NCBI RefSeq assembly: GCF_040760075.1
Contig: NZ_CP142884.1
Span: 3,968,001 to 4,032,000 of the forward strand
Reading direction: 5' to 3'
Origin: Sphingobacterium sp. R2
GTDB taxonomy: Bacteria; Bacteroidota; Bacteroidia; Sphingobacteriales; Sphingobacteriaceae
Length of the DNA: 64,000 nucleotides
Position numbers and translations under genes: made by a program. Positions within the stretch are counted from its first letter, which is position 1; each line of letters starts with the position of its first letter. Shown one piece after another: positions 44,360-53,194 of the stretch. Below the pieces are notes generated by a model that saw nothing but the letters and a program-made list of their open reading frames with translations, was not told the DNA's origin and searched no databases.

Positions 44360-47134
44360 ATGAATATGAGCAAAGAGAAATCAATACGCGAAATTGAAAT
44401 TAACGGAAGATCTTACCATTACAGTTCCATTAAGGACCTTCCGGGAGGTAGCATCAATCGCTTACCTTTTAGCATTCGTATATTATTGGAAAATGTTTTG
44501 CGTAACCACGATGGATTCAGTATCACGGATGATCATGTTAATACACTGATCAACTGGTCGCCCAAGCCTGTAGATAAAGATATTCCCTTCAAACCGGCCC
44601 GGATTTTAATGCAAGATTTTACAGGAGTACCTGCAGTGGTCGATATGGCATCCTTGCGTGCAGAATTTATCCGTCATGGCAAGGATGGACAGAAGATAAA
44701 TCCCGCCATACCAGTGGATCTCGTGGTTGACCACTCCGTTCAGGTAGATTACTTTGGCACTGAATATTCTTATGATAAAAATGTCGCCCTAGAATATGAA
44801 CGTAACCGCGAGCGTTATGAACTTCTAAAATGGGCGCAGAAAGGATTAGAAAATTTTACTGTCGTTCCACCAGGGATGGGTATCTGTCACCAGGTCAATT
44901 TGGAATATCTAGCCAAAGGCGTTATAGCGCGTGACAATTGGCTTTTTCCAGACACATTGGTAGGTACAGACTCACATACGCCCATGGTCAATGGTATTGG
45001 CGTGTTAGGCTGGGGAGTTGGCGGCATAGAAGCTGAAGCAGCCATGCTTGGACAACCCATCTTTTTCACCTGCCCGGAAGTTATCGGTCTTAAGCTCAGT
45101 GGAAAAATACCAGGTATATGCACTGCCACAGATATGGTACTTTCCATAACAAAAGTCCTCCGCGAAAAAGGCGTTGTCGGAAAATTTGTTGAAGTATTTG
45201 GAGAGGGATTAGACAGTTTATCGGTAACAGATCGTGCAACGATTTCAAATATGTCTCCAGAATTTGGCTGTACGGTTACGTATTTTCCAATTGATGACCG
45301 AACCCTCGAATACATGAATAGTACCAATCGAAGTGCTGAACAAATTAAAATTGTCGAAGATTATTGCAAAAATAACCTTCTTTGGCGTACGGGTAAGGAG
45401 GATATTCAATATTCTTCGGTGGTGGAATTCGATTTGTCCAATCTAGAGCCTACCGTGTCAGGCCCCAAACGTCCTCAAGATAAGATTTTGGTAAAAGATT
45501 TAAAAGCTACATTTTCAACACTGTTGGACAGCGAACACCACCGACAATATGTTCCTGTGCTGCAGCGATCTGAATCAGCATGGCTCGCCGATGGCGGTTC
45601 AGGCACAGAGTTTACCTTTGGAAAAGTACCTGTCGACCATGCTTCGCCACATGAAGTTATTCAGGAGTCTATACATGCGGTTCGCATAAAACATAATCAT
45701 AAGGAGTATATTGTTAGTGATGGTAGTATTGCCATTGCAGCCATCACAAGCTGTACCAACACTTCGAATCCTACCGTCATGATCGGCGCTGGCTTATTGG
45801 CTCGAAACGCGATCGAACGCGGACTTCGCACCAAATCTTGGGTAAAAACTTCTTTAGCACCAGGCTCAAAGGTCGTTACGCAATACCTAGAACGATCAGG
45901 ACTCCAAGCAGACCTTGACGCATTACGTTTTCACACCGTGGGCTATGGTTGTACCTCCTGTATTGGAAACTCAGGCCCCCTCCCGCCCCAAATCGCAGAA
46001 GCGGTAGAAAAGGGTGAACTGATTGTCGCCTCAGTATTATCTGGAAATCGAAATTTTGAAGCACGCGTACATCCGCAGGTCAAAATGAATTTTTTGATGT
46101 CGCCGATGCTAGTTGTTGCCTATGCCCTCGTCGGGAGAGTTGATATCAATCTATTGGAAGAGCCAATTGATTACGACCCCAACGGTGAGCCTGTATATCT
46201 TAAAGATATTTGGCCCACCCGGGAAGATATTATGCAAACCGTCAATGCCTGTGTCAAACAGTCAGACTTTCAAGAAGTTTATGATGTGATCTTCGACGGG
46301 TCAACAGATTGGCAAGAACTTGAAGTAAATCTTGACCAAAATTACCAATGGGACAACACTTCCACTTACATCAAGGAATCACCTTTTTTCGAAAATTTAC
46401 AAGCTGTTCCTAACCCGATACAGGATATTAAAAACGCAAGAGTACTTCTCTATCTCGGCGATTCGGTAACAACGGATCATATCTCTCCTGCCGGCTCATT
46501 CAAAGAAGATACGGCAGCTGGACAATACCTTAGATCACATCAGGTAAGTAAAGAAGATTTTAATTCTTATGGATCTAGACGTGGGAATCACGAAGTGATG
46601 ATGCGCGGAACATTTGCCAATGTGCGTATTAAAAACAAAATTACCGATCGTGAAGGTGGATTTAGCCGTTACTTCCCCACCAATGAGGTGAAGACGGTGT
46701 ATGAAACCGCTATGGAATACCGCAAAAACAACACAGCGCTCATCATACTTGCGGGAAAAGAGTATGGTTCGGGTTCCTCTAGAGATTGGGCAGCAAAGGG
46801 AACATTCCTTCTTGGCGTGCGGGCTGTAATTGCTGAAAGCTTCGAGCGTATCCATCGAAGCAATCTGGTCGGTATGGGCGTAGCACCACTGGTTTTTATC
46901 AATGATGAAAATACAGAGAAATTAGGACTAGATGGAACAGAAGTCTATAGCATCACAGGACTTGAGACCGATTTAACACCCCATAAACTTCTTTCGGTAA
47001 AGGCGGTACATGAAACCGGAAAAGTCACCACATTTCAGGTAAAAGCAAGGCTTGATTCAGCCATCGAAATTGAGTATTTTAAGAATGACGGGATTCTACA
47101 ATATGTGCTGCGTCAATATTTAAAGAACAACTAA
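44360..47134 (+). CDS. acnA: aconitate hydratase A
   Basis: This 924-residue enzyme is of the AcnA/IRP1 type. The [4Fe-4S] ligands are in SCTNTSNP and in GYGCTSCIGNSGPL, and LLYLGDSVTTDHISPAG begins the swivel domain, with GSSRDWAAKG following. It interconverts citrate and isocitrate in the TCA cycle. It is a single gene, with another ATG two codons downstream (44366) as an alternative start. It ends at a palindromic terminator. Confidence 0.97.
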   Translation: MNMSKEKSIREIEINGRSYHYSSIKDLPGGSINRLPFSIRILLENVLRNHDGFSITDDHVNTLINWSPKPVDKDIPFKPARILMQDFTGVPAVVDMASLRAEFIRHGKDGQKINPAIPVDLVVDHSVQVDYFGTEYSYDKNVALEYERNRERYELLKWAQKGLENFTVVPPGMGICHQVNLEYLAKGVIARDNWLFPDTLVGTDSHTPMVNGIGVLGWGVGGIEAEAAMLGQPIFFTCPEVIGLKLSGKIPGICTATDMVLSITKVLREKGVVGKFVEVFGEGLDSLSVTDRATISNMSPEFGCTVTYFPIDDRTLEYMNSTNRSAEQIKIVEDYCKNNLLWRTGKEDIQYSSVVEFDLSNLEPTVSGPKRPQDKILVKDLKATFSTLLDSEHHRQYVPVLQRSESAWLADGGSGTEFTFGKVPVDHASPHEVIQESIHAVRIKHNHKEYIVSDGSIAIAAITSCTNTSNPTVMIGAGLLARNAIERGLRTKSWVKTSLAPGSKVVTQYLERSGLQADLDALRFHTVGYGCTSCIGNSGPLPPQIAEAVEKGELIVASVLSGNRNFEARVHPQVKMNFLMSPMLVVAYALVGRVDINLLEEPIDYDPNGEPVYLKDIWPTREDIMQTVNACVKQSDFQEVYDVIFDGSTDWQELEVNLDQNYQWDNTSTYIKESPFFENLQAVPNPIQDIKNARVLLYLGDSVTTDHISPAGSFKEDTAAGQYLRSHQVSKEDFNSYGSRRGNHEVMMRGTFANVRIKNKITDREGGFSRYFPTNEVKTVYETAMEYRKNNTALIILAGKEYGSGSSRDWAAKGTFLLGVRAVIAESFERIHRSNLVGMGVAPLVFINDENTEKLGLDGTEVYSITGLETDLTPHKLLSVKAVHETGKVTTFQVKARLDSAIEIEYFKNDGILQYVLRQYLKNN

Positions 47135-47172
47135 CATTGTCCAAATTAGCGCATCAAAATATCTAAAAAAGT

Positions 47173-47200
47173 AAAGGGCACTGATCAGTGCCCTTTAACT
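47173..47200. terminator. terminator after acnA
   Basis: AAAGGGCACTGA and TCAGTGCCCTTT (47173-47196) form a perfect palindrome with almost no extra loop, and TAACTAAC follows. The weak T tract leaves open a different role. Confidence 0.65.
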
Positions 47201-47414
47201 AACTATATAAAAACCTACCAGAGTTCTACAATACTTCAGTCTTACCCCCCAGCAGCCCAAGAATTATTTTTTAATGGTTAAATCAAAAATAGCTATAAAG
47301 AATCCCCGCTTTTATCCATGAAATCAGGTATTTTGTGCGCAAGCGGAAATAGCGCCTTTGACTTTATTTTAAAGTAAAATCATTCGGGAGAATTGCTTAT
47401 TTTCGCTAAAATCA

Positions 47415-47999
47415 ATGCCAACACAATACAGAATGGAAGAACTTGTCGAACAAACAATCACTAAACAGACATTTACAGCTGAACTGAAGCAAGTTCAGGA
47501 ATTCTACAAATGCACCTTTGAGCAATGTGATTTCCAGGACGCAGAACTCGTAGATCTTCTATTCACAAATTGTGACTTTAAATCATGTAATCTTTCTAAT
47601 GTAAGTCTAAAGGGCACACAATTAGATCATGTTGTTTTTGATGACTGCAAAATGCTAGGCATACATTTTAATGAATGTAGTTCATTTTCCTTTCATGCCA
47701 ATTTCAGCAACTCGGTTCTGGATTACTCCTCTTTTTTTGAAAGAAATATAAAGAAGTTCCAGTTTGAACAATGCTCTTTGCAACATGTAGATTTTGAACG
47801 GGCCAACCTTCAACAGGTGCTGTTTAAAAAAACGAATTTGCTAAATGCCCGTTTTGTACAATGCAATCTCGAAGGCTGCGATTTTCGGTCTTCGATCAAT
47901 ATCCAGCTAGATCCAGAGGCCAATCGTATGAAAAAAAGTAAATTTGGCCCGGAACAACTACCTGACCTACTACTTAAATATCAGCTGATTATTGATTAA
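47415..47999 (+). CDS. pentapeptide-repeat protein
   Basis: This 194-residue cytosolic protein is built largely of A(D/N)LXX-type repeats (CDFQDAELVDLLF, CDFKSCNLSNVSL, CNLEGCDFRS) that should form a right-handed quadrilateral beta-helix. Length and repeat style recall the McbG/Qnr group, which mimics DNA and protects gyrase, but also many uncharacterised relatives. No resistance role can be claimed. The start at 47415 is preceded by TATTTTCG, a near match to the -7 box. A second ATG at residue 7 is possible. Confidence 0.85.
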   Translation: MPTQYRMEELVEQTITKQTFTAELKQVQEFYKCTFEQCDFQDAELVDLLFTNCDFKSCNLSNVSLKGTQLDHVVFDDCKMLGIHFNECSSFSFHANFSNSVLDYSSFFERNIKKFQFEQCSLQHVDFERANLQQVLFKKTNLLNARFVQCNLEGCDFRSSINIQLDPEANRMKKSKFGPEQLPDLLLKYQLIID

Positions 48000-48137
48000 A
48001 TATGGAAAAGGTCGTTCAGCTTACTCCCAAAATCAATGTATTCAGTTAAAACATGTCGATTTATCGTTAAATAACGGATTTCAGGGATAAAACTCCCCAC
48101 TTTGGATCAGGATATTTGTCATTCAAAGTTTAATAAG

Positions 48138-49523
48138 ATGAAAAAAATATCCCTATCATTCGCAGCTATCTTAGCGGCCAGCACAATGTCGTTTGCACAG
48201 ATCAATAAAGCATTCAAGATCAACTATGCCATTACGTATGCTGTCGATCCCAGCGAAAAAGTACAAGCAGCTCCAGTTTCTGTTTACGAAGCGTATGTTA
48301 ACAATGATAAAATTAAAGTTATATCAGCTTCCGGAGACAGTGAAGAGTCAATCTTTCTCCTTAAAAAAAATGAAGAACAATCCATTATATTGTACCCTGC
48401 GCTGACAAAATACGTCGTTAAAGAAAATGCGCGCAGCCCACATGCGATCAAATTCGTCCCAAACCAGACGAAAATGATTGCCGGTTATCCCTGCAAACTA
48501 GCTCAGGTCGAAATGCCAATTTCAGAAGATAATGACGAAAACAGTACCTTGTCGATCTGGTATAGCGATAAATTGCCAGCCACCTATTGGGAGGGATTTG
48601 ATCTGTTCAAAAAAATCCCCGGGGCGGTGCTGCAGTTAACAACACCTCTTGGAATGGATATGATTGCCCAGAACATCGCCGATAGCCAACTGGACGATAA
48701 AGATTTTATCGTTCCTGAGGATTATGAGCAAGTAACATCCATTTATGACGACGAGGAAGATTCGGAAGAAAGCAATCAGATTGCTGAAAACCTGTATTTA
48801 TTTGAAGATACTGAAACTAATCTCCTAGGGGTACAAGACGGTGAAGAAAAAACAATTGTACCAGCACAATACCTATACATCGCACCATTTGTTGGCGATC
48901 TTAGTATAGTTCAATATAAAAATGAAAAATATGGTGCCATTAATCTGGCCGGTAAACCAGTCATCCTCTTCCAATACGATTATTTAGGTTACGATGATCA
49001 CCTTGGACAACTTGTTTTTGGACTAAACGAAAAATATGGGGTCATGGATAAATCCGGCAAAATTTTAATCTCCGCAAATTATGATATGATATCGTTCATC
49101 AACGGTGGTTATGCCGTATTTCAGCAGAAAAATAAATATGGTATATTGAATCAGGCGGGCAAAATAATTGTCCCGGCGACCTATAGCTATATTTCTGAAA
49201 ATAATTCAACGCATTTCATCAGTATCGAAAACGACACGTATAATCTTACTGAAATAAAAACCAATAAAATCGTTGCTCCAGACTACGATTTAATTTCAGT
49301 TACAGAAGAACCTAATCTTTTCCTTGCTAGTAAAGATGGAAAATATGGTTATTTAGATGGTCAGGGAAAAGTGGCCATACCATTTATATACAGCGGGGCT
49401 ACCTCTTTCAGTGATGGTGTAGCTTCTGTCTCATTAGCGGATTCGGACGATGTAATTTTGATTAATACAAAAGGTGAACGTGTAGAAATAGATGCCGCTG
49501 CAGAGGCAACAGATACAATTTAA
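48138..49523 (+). CDS. exported WG-repeat protein
   Basis: The ATG at 48138 gives 461 residues with a signal peptide (MKKISLSFAAILAASTMSFA). Residues about 22-205 resemble a DUF4412/GLPGLI-like domain (MIAGYPCKLAQVEM, then STLSIWYSDKLP and DFIVPEDYEQVT). The second half carries five or six WG-type repeats of the form KYGVMDKSGKILI and KYGYLDGQGKVAIPFIY. WG repeats form a beta-barrel-like surface for protein binding. It should be periplasmic or outer-membrane associated; the function is unknown. Confidence 0.8.
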   Translation: MKKISLSFAAILAASTMSFAQINKAFKINYAITYAVDPSEKVQAAPVSVYEAYVNNDKIKVISASGDSEESIFLLKKNEEQSIILYPALTKYVVKENARSPHAIKFVPNQTKMIAGYPCKLAQVEMPISEDNDENSTLSIWYSDKLPATYWEGFDLFKKIPGAVLQLTTPLGMDMIAQNIADSQLDDKDFIVPEDYEQVTSIYDDEEDSEESNQIAENLYLFEDTETNLLGVQDGEEKTIVPAQYLYIAPFVGDLSIVQYKNEKYGAINLAGKPVILFQYDYLGYDDHLGQLVFGLNEKYGVMDKSGKILISANYDMISFINGGYAVFQQKNKYGILNQAGKIIVPATYSYISENNSTHFISIENDTYNLTEIKTNKIVAPDYDLISVTEEPNLFLASKDGKYGYLDGQGKVAIPFIYSGATSFSDGVASVSLADSDDVILINTKGERVEIDAAAEATDTI

Positions 49524-49537
49524 GAACCAGAAACGAC

Positions 49538-49570
49538 AAAAGGCAGCAGATATACCTGCTGCCTTTTTTG
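49538..49570 (+). terminator. terminator after the WG-repeat gene
   Basis: AAGGCAGCAG pairs with CTGCTGCCTT around a 6-nt loop, followed by TTTTG. Confidence 0.9.
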
Positions 49571-49605
49571 TTATACGGTTGCCATCATCAAAGATCAATA
49601 GGTGT

Positions 49606-50475
49606 TTATTTTTTCTTTTTAAACAGCTTTTTGCCAATCGTAAATAAAATCACCACGATAATACCTCCTCCTAGTCCAAACAACAGCTCTTTTATCATTC
49701 CTGGCAGGGCTGGTAGCGCATGGTGTAAAAAATCAATATAATGCGCAAATATTCCGCCTGAAACCAGAATTAAAGCAAATGTACCTACAACAGCCAATAA
49801 TTTGATAACAAAGGGAAGTGCACGGACTAAAAACCGACCTAGGCTCGCAACAGGACCTTTTTCACGGGAAGTTTTAATTAATTTATAACCTGCATCGTCC
49901 ATACGAACGATAAGTGCTACAATACCATAGACTCCGACTGTAGCCAGAAAAGCAACAACCGAAACCGTAATAATTTGTAAGGACAAGCTTTTTCCCAGAA
50001 CTGTTCCCAAAGCAATAATGACGATTTCCACAGAAAGAATAAAGTCTGTCGTAATAGCCGATTTTACCTTCGCTTTTTCAGCGGCAACTGAGTTTTCAGC
50101 AACAACAGTCTCCACTTTTGTTTCCTGCGTAGGATGTTTGCGATGGAACAGGTATTCAATAATCTTCTCAACACCTTCAAAAGCAAGATAGAAACCTCCT
50201 AAGATTAAAATATATTTGATGGCAATTGGAAAAAATACATTTAGTAATAATGCTATAGGTACAATTATCAATTTATTGAGCAGTGAGCCCTTTGTAATTG
50301 CCCATAAAACCGGGAGCTCGCGTGAAGCTAAAAAGCCAGTCGCTTTTTCGGCATTAACCGCTAAATCGTCACCTAAGATTCCAGCAGTTTTTTTTGTTGC
50401 GATTTTACTCGCTACTGCCACATCATCCATCAACGCTGCAATATCATCTAGAATTGCAAATATTCCTGAAGCCAT
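49606..50475 (-). CDS. DUF808 (YedI-like) membrane protein
   Basis: This 289-residue protein opens with the family start MASGIFAILDDIAALMDDV. It has about seven hydrophobic helices, with a cytosolic charged loop (EYLFHRKHPTQETKVE) after the third. The family is common in bacteria but without a defined function. It is a single gene, convergent with the WG-repeat gene and divergent from the DUF4256 gene. Confidence 0.88.
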   Translation of the reverse strand: MASGIFAILDDIAALMDDVAVASKIATKKTAGILGDDLAVNAEKATGFLASRELPVLWAITKGSLLNKLIIVPIALLLNVFFPIAIKYILILGGFYLAFEGVEKIIEYLFHRKHPTQETKVETVVAENSVAAEKAKVKSAITTDFILSVEIVIIALGTVLGKSLSLQIITVSVVAFLATVGVYGIVALIVRMDDAGYKLIKTSREKGPVASLGRFLVRALPFVIKLLAVVGTFALILVSGGIFAHYIDFLHHALPALPGMIKELLFGLGGGIIVVILFTIGKKLFKKKK

Positions 50476-50541
50476 ATTTATATAAAAATTGAACGTAAAA
50501 ATATAAATTTAATTCAATTTTGAAACAAGGAATTTAATTCA

Positions 50542-50569
50542 TTTGCAATATCAAGCTACATTACATTTG
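50542..50569 (+). promoter_or_regulatory. promoter of the DUF4256 gene
   Basis: TTTG (50542-50545) and TACATTTG (50562-50569) are separated by 16 nt; the ATG lies 39 bp further on. Confidence 0.45.
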
Positions 50570-50608
50570 AATTAATTACGTAATTTTAATACCACAAAGA
50601 CAACCATT

Positions 50609-51166
50609 ATGAAAAATTCAATTGCACCAGAGGACCAGTCTTTACTGCTGGAGACTTTAGAAAAAAGATTTAATAAATTTGCGAATAGGCATCCACAGAT
50701 CAGTTGGAATGAGGTTGCTGACAAATTACGTGACAATCCCCAAAAATTGTGGAGCCTCCACCAGATGGAAAAGAGTGCCGGTGAGCCTGATATCGTTATT
50801 ATTGATCCAGAAACAAAGGTATATGCCTACGTAGACTGTGCGGAGGAAAGCCCCAAAGGAAGAAGAAGTCTTTGTTTTGACCAAAAGGCACTAAATGACA
50901 GAAAAGAAAACAAACCTATTGGAAGTGCAGTGGAAGAGGCTAAGAAGATGGGGACTGAGCTCCTTTCCGAAGAACAGTATCGCCAGCTACAGATGTTCGG
51001 TGAATTTGATTTGAAAACTTCTAGCTGGATACAAACGCCAGAAGCTATCCGCAAACTTGGTGGTGCTTTATTCTGTGACCGACGCTATAGCCGAGTTTTT
51101 ACGTATCATAATGGAGCCATCTCTTATTATGCAGCACGCGGTTTTCGCACCATACTTTTTCTTTAA
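50609..51166 (+). CDS. DUF4256-family protein
   Basis: This 185-residue cytosolic protein matches the conserved DUF4256 pattern over its whole length: LLETLEKRFNKFANRHP near the start, then YAYVDCAEESPKGRRSLCFD, and GGALFCDRRYSRVFTYHNGA near the end. The family occurs in many bacteria with no assigned reaction. It has its own promoter; the GyrI-like gene follows at 97 bp, also with its own -7 box. Confidence 0.85.
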   Translation: MKNSIAPEDQSLLLETLEKRFNKFANRHPQISWNEVADKLRDNPQKLWSLHQMEKSAGEPDIVIIDPETKVYAYVDCAEESPKGRRSLCFDQKALNDRKENKPIGSAVEEAKKMGTELLSEEQYRQLQMFGEFDLKTSSWIQTPEAIRKLGGALFCDRRYSRVFTYHNGAISYYAARGFRTILFL

Positions 51167-51239
51167 ATAAAAGCAATCAAATACCTAAAATAAACGCATT
51201 ATTTTCCCACTCGTGACATAATGCTGTCATTCGCTAAAC

Positions 51240-51247
51240 TAACTTTG
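51240..51247 (+). promoter_or_regulatory. -7 box for the GyrI-like gene
   Basis: TAACTTTG lies 16 bp before the ATG at 51264, so the leader should be about 10 nt. Confidence 0.5.
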
Positions 51248-51263
51248 AGGAAAAATAAGACAC

Positions 51264-51722
51264 ATGAAAAATAAAACAATTCCTTCATTTAGTATAATTG
51301 GCCTCGCCATCCGTACGAGCAACCAAGATGGACAGTCAGCTAAGGACATTCCAGAACTTTGGGCACGCTTTTTTCAAGAAGATGTATTAAGCCGTATACC
51401 CAACAAGATATCCAGCGAACTCTACTGTATCTATACCGAATATGAAAAGGATCATACCTTACCTTATACCACTTTCTTGGGCTGTAAAGTGAGCAATCTT
51501 GAAGAAGTACCCGAAGACTTGGACGGTATTCATATCGCTGAAAATCGTTACCAACACTTTACTGCAGAAGGAAGTTTAGAAGATGGCATCGTTTATGAAA
51601 CTTGGCAAAAGATATGGAGCTCAGATTTACCAAGAACGTATGCCGCAGACTTTGAAATATATGGCGAAAAAGCCCAAAATCCACAAGATGCAAAAGTGGA
51701 TATATACATCGGCATCCATTAG
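51264..51722 (+). CDS. GyrI-like/effector-binding-domain protein
   Basis: This 152-residue protein has the SOUL/GyrI-type fold pattern: SFSIIGLAIRTSN, then IPELWARFFQED, then LGCKVSNLEEVPEDLDGI and a C-terminal KVDIYIGIH strand. It is a stand-alone effector-binding domain without a DNA-binding part, as in Cass2 and YdeE-like proteins that bind cationic or hydrophobic small molecules. The ligand and role are unknown. Confidence 0.82.
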   Translation: MKNKTIPSFSIIGLAIRTSNQDGQSAKDIPELWARFFQEDVLSRIPNKISSELYCIYTEYEKDHTLPYTTFLGCKVSNLEEVPEDLDGIHIAENRYQHFTAEGSLEDGIVYETWQKIWSSDLPRTYAADFEIYGEKAQNPQDAKVDIYIGIH

Positions 51723-51787
51723 GGGGTATACCGTAACAAAAAGTATGTTTTAAGGTATTCATCATATATATTAAACTAAATAACACT

Positions 51788-51795
51788 TACCTTTG
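51788..51795 (+). promoter_or_regulatory. -7 box for the ClC gene
   Basis: TACCTTTG lies 22 bp before the ATG at 51818; no clear -33 element. Confidence 0.45.
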
Positions 51796-51817
51796 AGCCG
51801 ATTTAAAGAAAAACATT

Positions 51818-53113
51818 ATGCAAGGCAATACGACATACAGAAAAAAAGTTGTTCGATATAGCTATTTAAAATTAATCGGAAGTTCAGTTCTTGTCAGTAT
51901 CATTTGCTGCTTATTGGCATACAGTCTCAAGCACAGCACAGGTTATGTACAGGAAGAATTGTTTGAAAGAGTATCTTCCTGGAATCCTAAACTGTTGATT
52001 ATTCTACCCAGCATAGGTATTACAGCTATTTATTTCTTACGGAAATACGCTTTTCAAAATAGAAAAAACAAAGGGATCAAAGAAATCTATACAACATTGG
52101 AAACAAGAAAAGACCATTTGCCTTTTTTTAAGATTCCATCACATTATATCAATGGTTTTCTAACTGTAATTTTTGGTGGTTCAACCGGTGTTGAAGTCTC
52201 CACAGTTGTTGCCACAGCCACAGTGGGTAACCAAGCGTATAAGAGATTACATCCGGCTTGGGCCTACAAAACCGAGTTGATCTGCGCAGGCGTAATTGCT
52301 GGAGTCACACTGTTGTTTGGAAGCGCATTGGGTGGTTTTCTTTTTGCTTTTGAGGTTATTGCACGGAGATATAATAAGACTTTACTCATTAGCGGACTAA
52401 CTTCAATGGCTGTGGCATCCGTATTTGTTTATTACCTTGACGCAAGTCCTTTATTTACATTTGAGGTAAAAGCATGGCGATGGCAGGCGATCCCTTTTGT
52501 CGCTATTTTAGGACTGATTGGCGGGATCTTAGCGTTATATTTTACTAAAATTGTTATTTATGCAAAGTCCTATTTTGCAGGCATAAAAAGTAATTTTATC
52601 CGTGTCAATTTGGGCACAATCACTGTTGGGACGTTAATCTTTTTCTTGCCGGCACTGTATGGTGACAGCTATCATGGTCTTGGAGAAATTCTAAAAAGCA
52701 GTCTGCATGATTCTGTCAATTTACTATACTTTCTTCCGCTGATCCTGCTTGTTCTCTTAAAACCTTTTGTAGCCTCTTTGACCTTAGGTGCAGGTGGTGA
52801 TGGCGGCGTTTTTGCCCCAAGTATTGTTACCGGTGCATTTTTAGGCGTTTTGTTTGCACAGCTTTGTAATCATTACCTCGGCACACAATTGGTGGTTATA
52901 AATTTTGCTCTTTTTGGTGCTGCAGCTATGCTTTCTGCGGCTATACACGCACCATTTACGGCAATCTTTATTATTGCAAGCCTTGTTCCTTCAGGCTATT
53001 TATTACTAGCACCGCTACTCATCAGTAGTTTTATTGCGAAAGCGCTGGCAAAAAAGCTATATCCTTATAATGTATACACCTATAAGGAAGTGGCGACAGC
53101 CAAACCACTTTAA
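51818..53113 (+). CDS. divergent ClC-family chloride channel/transporter
   Basis: This 431-residue protein has the ClC helix pattern and the GGVFAPSIVTGAFLG segment near the third selectivity motif. Three signature sites deviate. The GSGIP-type site appears as NKGIKEI (84-90), the GREGP site as GSTGVEVS (121-128) which keeps the gating Glu126, and the helix-H Glu pair as AFEV, so the E. coli Glu203 equivalent seems to be Val. C-terminal CBS domains are absent. The family moves Cl- (or F-, NO3-) as channel or H+ antiporter. The changes leave ion selectivity and coupling open. Confidence 0.88.
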   Translation: MQGNTTYRKKVVRYSYLKLIGSSVLVSIICCLLAYSLKHSTGYVQEELFERVSSWNPKLLIILPSIGITAIYFLRKYAFQNRKNKGIKEIYTTLETRKDHLPFFKIPSHYINGFLTVIFGGSTGVEVSTVVATATVGNQAYKRLHPAWAYKTELICAGVIAGVTLLFGSALGGFLFAFEVIARRYNKTLLISGLTSMAVASVFVYYLDASPLFTFEVKAWRWQAIPFVAILGLIGGILALYFTKIVIYAKSYFAGIKSNFIRVNLGTITVGTLIFFLPALYGDSYHGLGEILKSSLHDSVNLLYFLPLILLVLLKPFVASLTLGAGGDGGVFAPSIVTGAFLGVLFAQLCNHYLGTQLVVINFALFGAAAMLSAAIHAPFTAIFIIASLVPSGYLLLAPLLISSFIAKALAKKLYPYNVYTYKEVATAKPL

Positions 53114-53152
53114 TCTCACGCATTGATCAACAAAACATGATCAAATTATAAT

Positions 53153-53188
53153 AAAAAAGCGTCTCAAACATATTTGAGGCGCTTTTTT
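53153..53188. terminator. bidirectional terminator between ClC and rtcB
   Basis: AAAAAAGCGTCTCAAA (53153-53168) pairs with TTTGAGGCGCTTTTTT (53173-53188) with one wobble. Confidence 0.93.
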
Positions 53189-53194
53189 CATGAT

